Shown here: piece by piece, positions 7,000 to 8,179 of the stretch
How the letters are laid out: every line of letters starts with the position of its first letter
How positions within the stretch are numbered: the first letter of the stretch is position 1
Origin: an uncultured Prevotella sp.
Lineage (GTDB): Bacteria > Bacteroidota > Bacteroidia > Bacteroidales > Bacteroidaceae
Assembly: GCA_900770515.1 (NCBI GenBank)
Contig: CAAHDP010000076.1
Coordinates: forward strand, 1-8,179
Reading direction: 5' to 3'
DNA length: 8,179 nt
The notes under the pieces: generated by a model
Told to the model about the DNA's origin: nothing
The model's database searches: none
The model's input: only the letters and a program-made list of their open reading frames with translations
Made by a program: the position numbers and the translations under genes

Positions 7000-7872
7000 T
7001 TATTTTCTTACCGTCAATCCGCTATCCGAAATTCCTCCAACGCCGTCTTTCTTCTTGCTGTATTGACGGGTGACGCCACTCAGATTGATTCCGCCTACTC
7101 CTTCCGATGTTGCATGGACAGACTGGCAATCAACCTTGGCTTTCACGCTTCCTACCCCTTCGTTCAGGATATTCAGGCTGCCACCCTTGAAGAATCCCAG
7201 GTTCACAGAGCCAACGCCCTCGTTGTCCACCTTCAGACTTCCCATGGAAACGTTCTTGATCTTCACAGAGCCTACGCCTTCATTATCAACCGTCATGTTA
7301 TCTCCAGCCACGTCATCGATATTCACGGAGCCTACACCCTCGTTGTCTACAGTCACCTTGTTGGCAAGAATCTTTCCGATATAGACAGAGCCTACGCCTT
7401 CGTTATCAATGGCGAAACGGTCGCTGTTGATGACCTTGGCATGGAAGTTACCCGCACCCTCCTGCGAAACCTTCACCAAGTCAGGACTAGTGATATAAAT
7501 CTTCAGTCGCTTGTTTTCAGAGTTGCAGGAAGCAGGCACGGTCAGTCTGCCGTTGTATCCGATAACCACCTCGTCGTTGCGATACACCACCTTCAGTTTC
7601 TCCTTCATCTGCTCCAGGAACTTTGCGTCCTTGATGGCAGAGTAGTCCAGTCGGACATCGCATTTATCGCCATCATTCTGGGTATAATAGACGTCAGCCA
7701 CAGCCTCCACATCAATCGCCTTGAAAGGCTTCTGGCGCAAGTCATCCTGCACGTAATTCAAATCTCCCTTCACGGTAGAACCCGTAGAATCAAAGCTGCA
7801 CGCCGTAAAGCCAGCAACAGCCAAGAACATAGTGGCACCAGCCACCATCAAACCAAGTTTCTTCATATTCAT
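7000..7872 (-). CDS. DUF2807 (head GIN domain-like) repeat lipoprotein
   Basis: A 290-residue exported protein of unknown role. MNMKK plus a hydrophobic stretch (about 6-22) ends in FTAC, making Cys25 the probable lipidated residue. The -3 position is Phe rather than Leu, so the lipobox is not perfect. Residues 48-135 (FKAIDVEAVADVYYTQ, then LKIYITSP) resemble the opening of DUF2807, the 'putative auto-transporter adhesin, head GIN domain' family common in Bacteroidota. From 136 on the chain is regular repeats with the core DNEGVGSV, predicted to stack as a beta-solenoid. The start at 7870-7872 is taken because it precedes the signal peptide; an in-frame ATG two codons later is equally possible. 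It is minus-strand and convergent with the DUF5020-like gene. No convincing promoter was found in 7873-8000; only a one-mismatch -7 (minus strand 7954-7947) was seen. Binding partner and surface exposure cannot be read from the sequence. Confidence 0.8.
   Translation of the reverse strand: MNMKKLGLMVAGATMFLAVAGFTACSFDSTGSTVKGDLNYVQDDLRQKPFKAIDVEAVADVYYTQNDGDKCDVRLDYSAIKDAKFLEQMKEKLKVVYRNDEVVIGYNGRLTVPASCNSENKRLKIYITSPDLVKVSQEGAGNFHAKVINSDRFAIDNEGVGSVYIGKILANKVTVDNEGVGSVNIDDVAGDNMTVDNEGVGSVKIKNVSMGSLKVDNEGVGSVNLGFFKGGSLNILNEGVGSVKAKVDCQSVHATSEGVGGINLSGVTRQYSKKKDGVGGISDSGLTVRK
7030..7467 (-). repeat. Eight coding repeats of about 60 bp (20 aa, core DNEGVGSV)
   Basis: In the lipoprotein the aligned acidic residue (Glu, or Asp in the last copy) falls at residues 138, 158, 178, 198, 218, 238, 257 and 276: five steps of exactly 20 residues, then two of 19. 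Copies 2-5 carry an identical DNEGVGSV; the first (SQEGAGNF) and the last three (LNEGVGSV, SEGVGGI, DGVGGI) are divergent caps. At DNA level the identical residues use different third-position bases (GAT/GAC, GAA/GAG, GTA/GTT), so the copies are old and held by selection on protein, not fresh duplications. Confidence 0.9.
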
Positions 7873-8028
7873 TCAATATTTAAATTGTTCTTATTTCTGG
7901 CATTTAGACGAAAGAAAACAGGAAAAGGTTGCAGGAGGTTTCAAAAAAAAGATATTTCGACCTGTACGGTTGAATATTTTTACTGAGCCTACTTGAAAAA
8001 GACATTTTGACTGAACTTTCGCATGTGG

Positions 8029-8063
8029 CCTAAGTACGGGCTGAAGGCCCAAAAGCTCTTAGG
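8029..8063 (+). repeat. Nested palindrome, REP-like dispersed element candidate
   Basis: CCTAAG (8029-8034) and CTTAGG (8058-8063) are perfect inverted repeats enclosing a smaller stem, GGGC (8038-8041) with GCCC (8047-8050) and loop TGAAG. The inner ACGGGCTGAAGGCCC resembles a short hairpin I recall as recurring between genes of Bacteroidota genomes; that resemblance is from memory and needs a genome search. It sits directly against the next hairpin with no gap. Confidence 0.5.
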
Positions 8064-8097
8064 AGGGTGTGTCATAAGTCCATGACGCACCCTTTTT
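8064..8097 (+). terminator. Terminator-like hairpin with T run
   Basis: AGGGTGTGTCAT (8064-8075) pairs with ATGACGCACCCT (8082-8093) over 12 bp with one G-U pair and a 6-nt loop, followed by T8093-T8097. In form it is a plus-strand intrinsic terminator, yet no plus-strand gene lies upstream within 1.3 kb. The GGGTGTGTCA sequence also resembles ends of some insertion sequences, so it could be a remnant end instead. Confidence 0.55.
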
Positions 8098-8179
8098 CTA
8101 TCTATTAATTTCCATAAATCTTATCTTGACTTAACAGCTACTAGTAACAGAACGTTTATAATATTTACTTTTTAGTTTC

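Larger units (their letters stand above)
7873..8179. other. Gene-free right-edge region
   Basis: No coding region is supported in these 307 nt. The part next to the lipoprotein gene (7873-8020) is AT-rich and should hold its promoter, which I cannot place. 8029-8097 holds the two hairpins listed separately. 8098-8179 is AT-rich, with an 8-bp palindrome TACTAGTA flanked by two TAACAG copies, and shows no recognisable gene start before the window ends. Confidence 0.6.

Noticed and set aside
7030..7467. Regularly spaced repeats as a CRISPR array
   Set aside because: The period of 60 bp is a multiple of three, the frame stays open and the 'spacers' keep hydrophobic patterning, so these are protein-coding repeats; no cas genes are nearby.
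7063..7986. A 307-codon plus-strand frame across the lipoprotein gene
   Set aside because: Antisense to the repeat lipoprotein; its periodic look comes from the 60-bp coding repeats.
8061..8108. AGGAGG at 8062-8067 (within GGAGGG) followed by ATG 8082 as a small gene with a Shine-Dalgarno
   Set aside because: The frame is only 8 codons, the spacing is too long, both sites are buried in the hairpin arms, and this phylum rarely uses Shine-Dalgarno sites.
1..8179. tRNA or rRNA genes
   Set aside because: I saw no cloverleaf with a TTC-containing T arm and no rRNA-like conserved stretch on either strand; this was by eye only.

Overview
The window looks like a chromosomal segment of a Bacteroidota bacterium, most likely Prevotellaceae (Prevotella/Segatella type). 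This is inferred from three things. Promoters match the Bacteroidota pattern TTTG (-33) / TAnnTTTG (-7), start codons lack Shine-Dalgarno sequences, and the two envelope proteins on the right (DUF5020-like and DUF2807-like) belong to families typical of this phylum. No species call can be made without a search. Most of the window is core metabolism and cell-wall synthesis rather than an accessory island.

Layout, left to right. (1) 1-347, minus: the N-terminal 115 codons of pheT (phenylalanyl-tRNA synthetase beta chain), cut by the left edge, with a clear promoter at 438-469. (2) 527-2851, minus: a class A penicillin-binding protein (PBP1A type), ending in a perfect 16-bp inverted repeat that acts as its likely terminator. 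(3) 2852-2967: a compact divergent promoter region. (4) 2968-4403, plus: pyrB-pyrI, the catalytic and regulatory chains of aspartate carbamoyltransferase, as a two-gene operon. (5) 4535-5815, plus: glyA (serine hydroxymethyltransferase) behind its own strong promoter, which overlaps the pyrBI terminator hairpin, and followed by a textbook terminator. (6) 5917-6714, plus: a secreted DUF5020/Tsx-like outer-membrane protein. (7) 6715-6999: a convergent intergenic region with a 118-nt purine tract and a strong two-way terminator hairpin. (8) 7000-7872, minus: a lipoprotein of the DUF2807 (head GIN) type with eight regular 19-20-residue repeats. (9) 7873-8179: no gene; it holds a nested palindrome resembling dispersed Bacteroidota repeats and, directly next to it, a terminator-like hairpin.

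Functionally, pyrBI commits carbamoyl phosphate and aspartate to pyrimidine synthesis. glyA supplies glycine and one-carbon units for purines, thymidylate and methionine. The PBP polymerises and crosslinks peptidoglycan. These are neighbours rather than one pathway. I found no evidence of a new defence, mobile or biosynthetic system. The items most worth checking are the regulatory junctions (terminator hairpins interlocked with the next promoter, and a possible UTP-sensitive start at pyrB), the repeat lipoprotein, the purine tract and the palindromic element at the right edge. Two start sites were moved inward because the longest reading frames begin at TTG codons lying inside -7 promoter elements.
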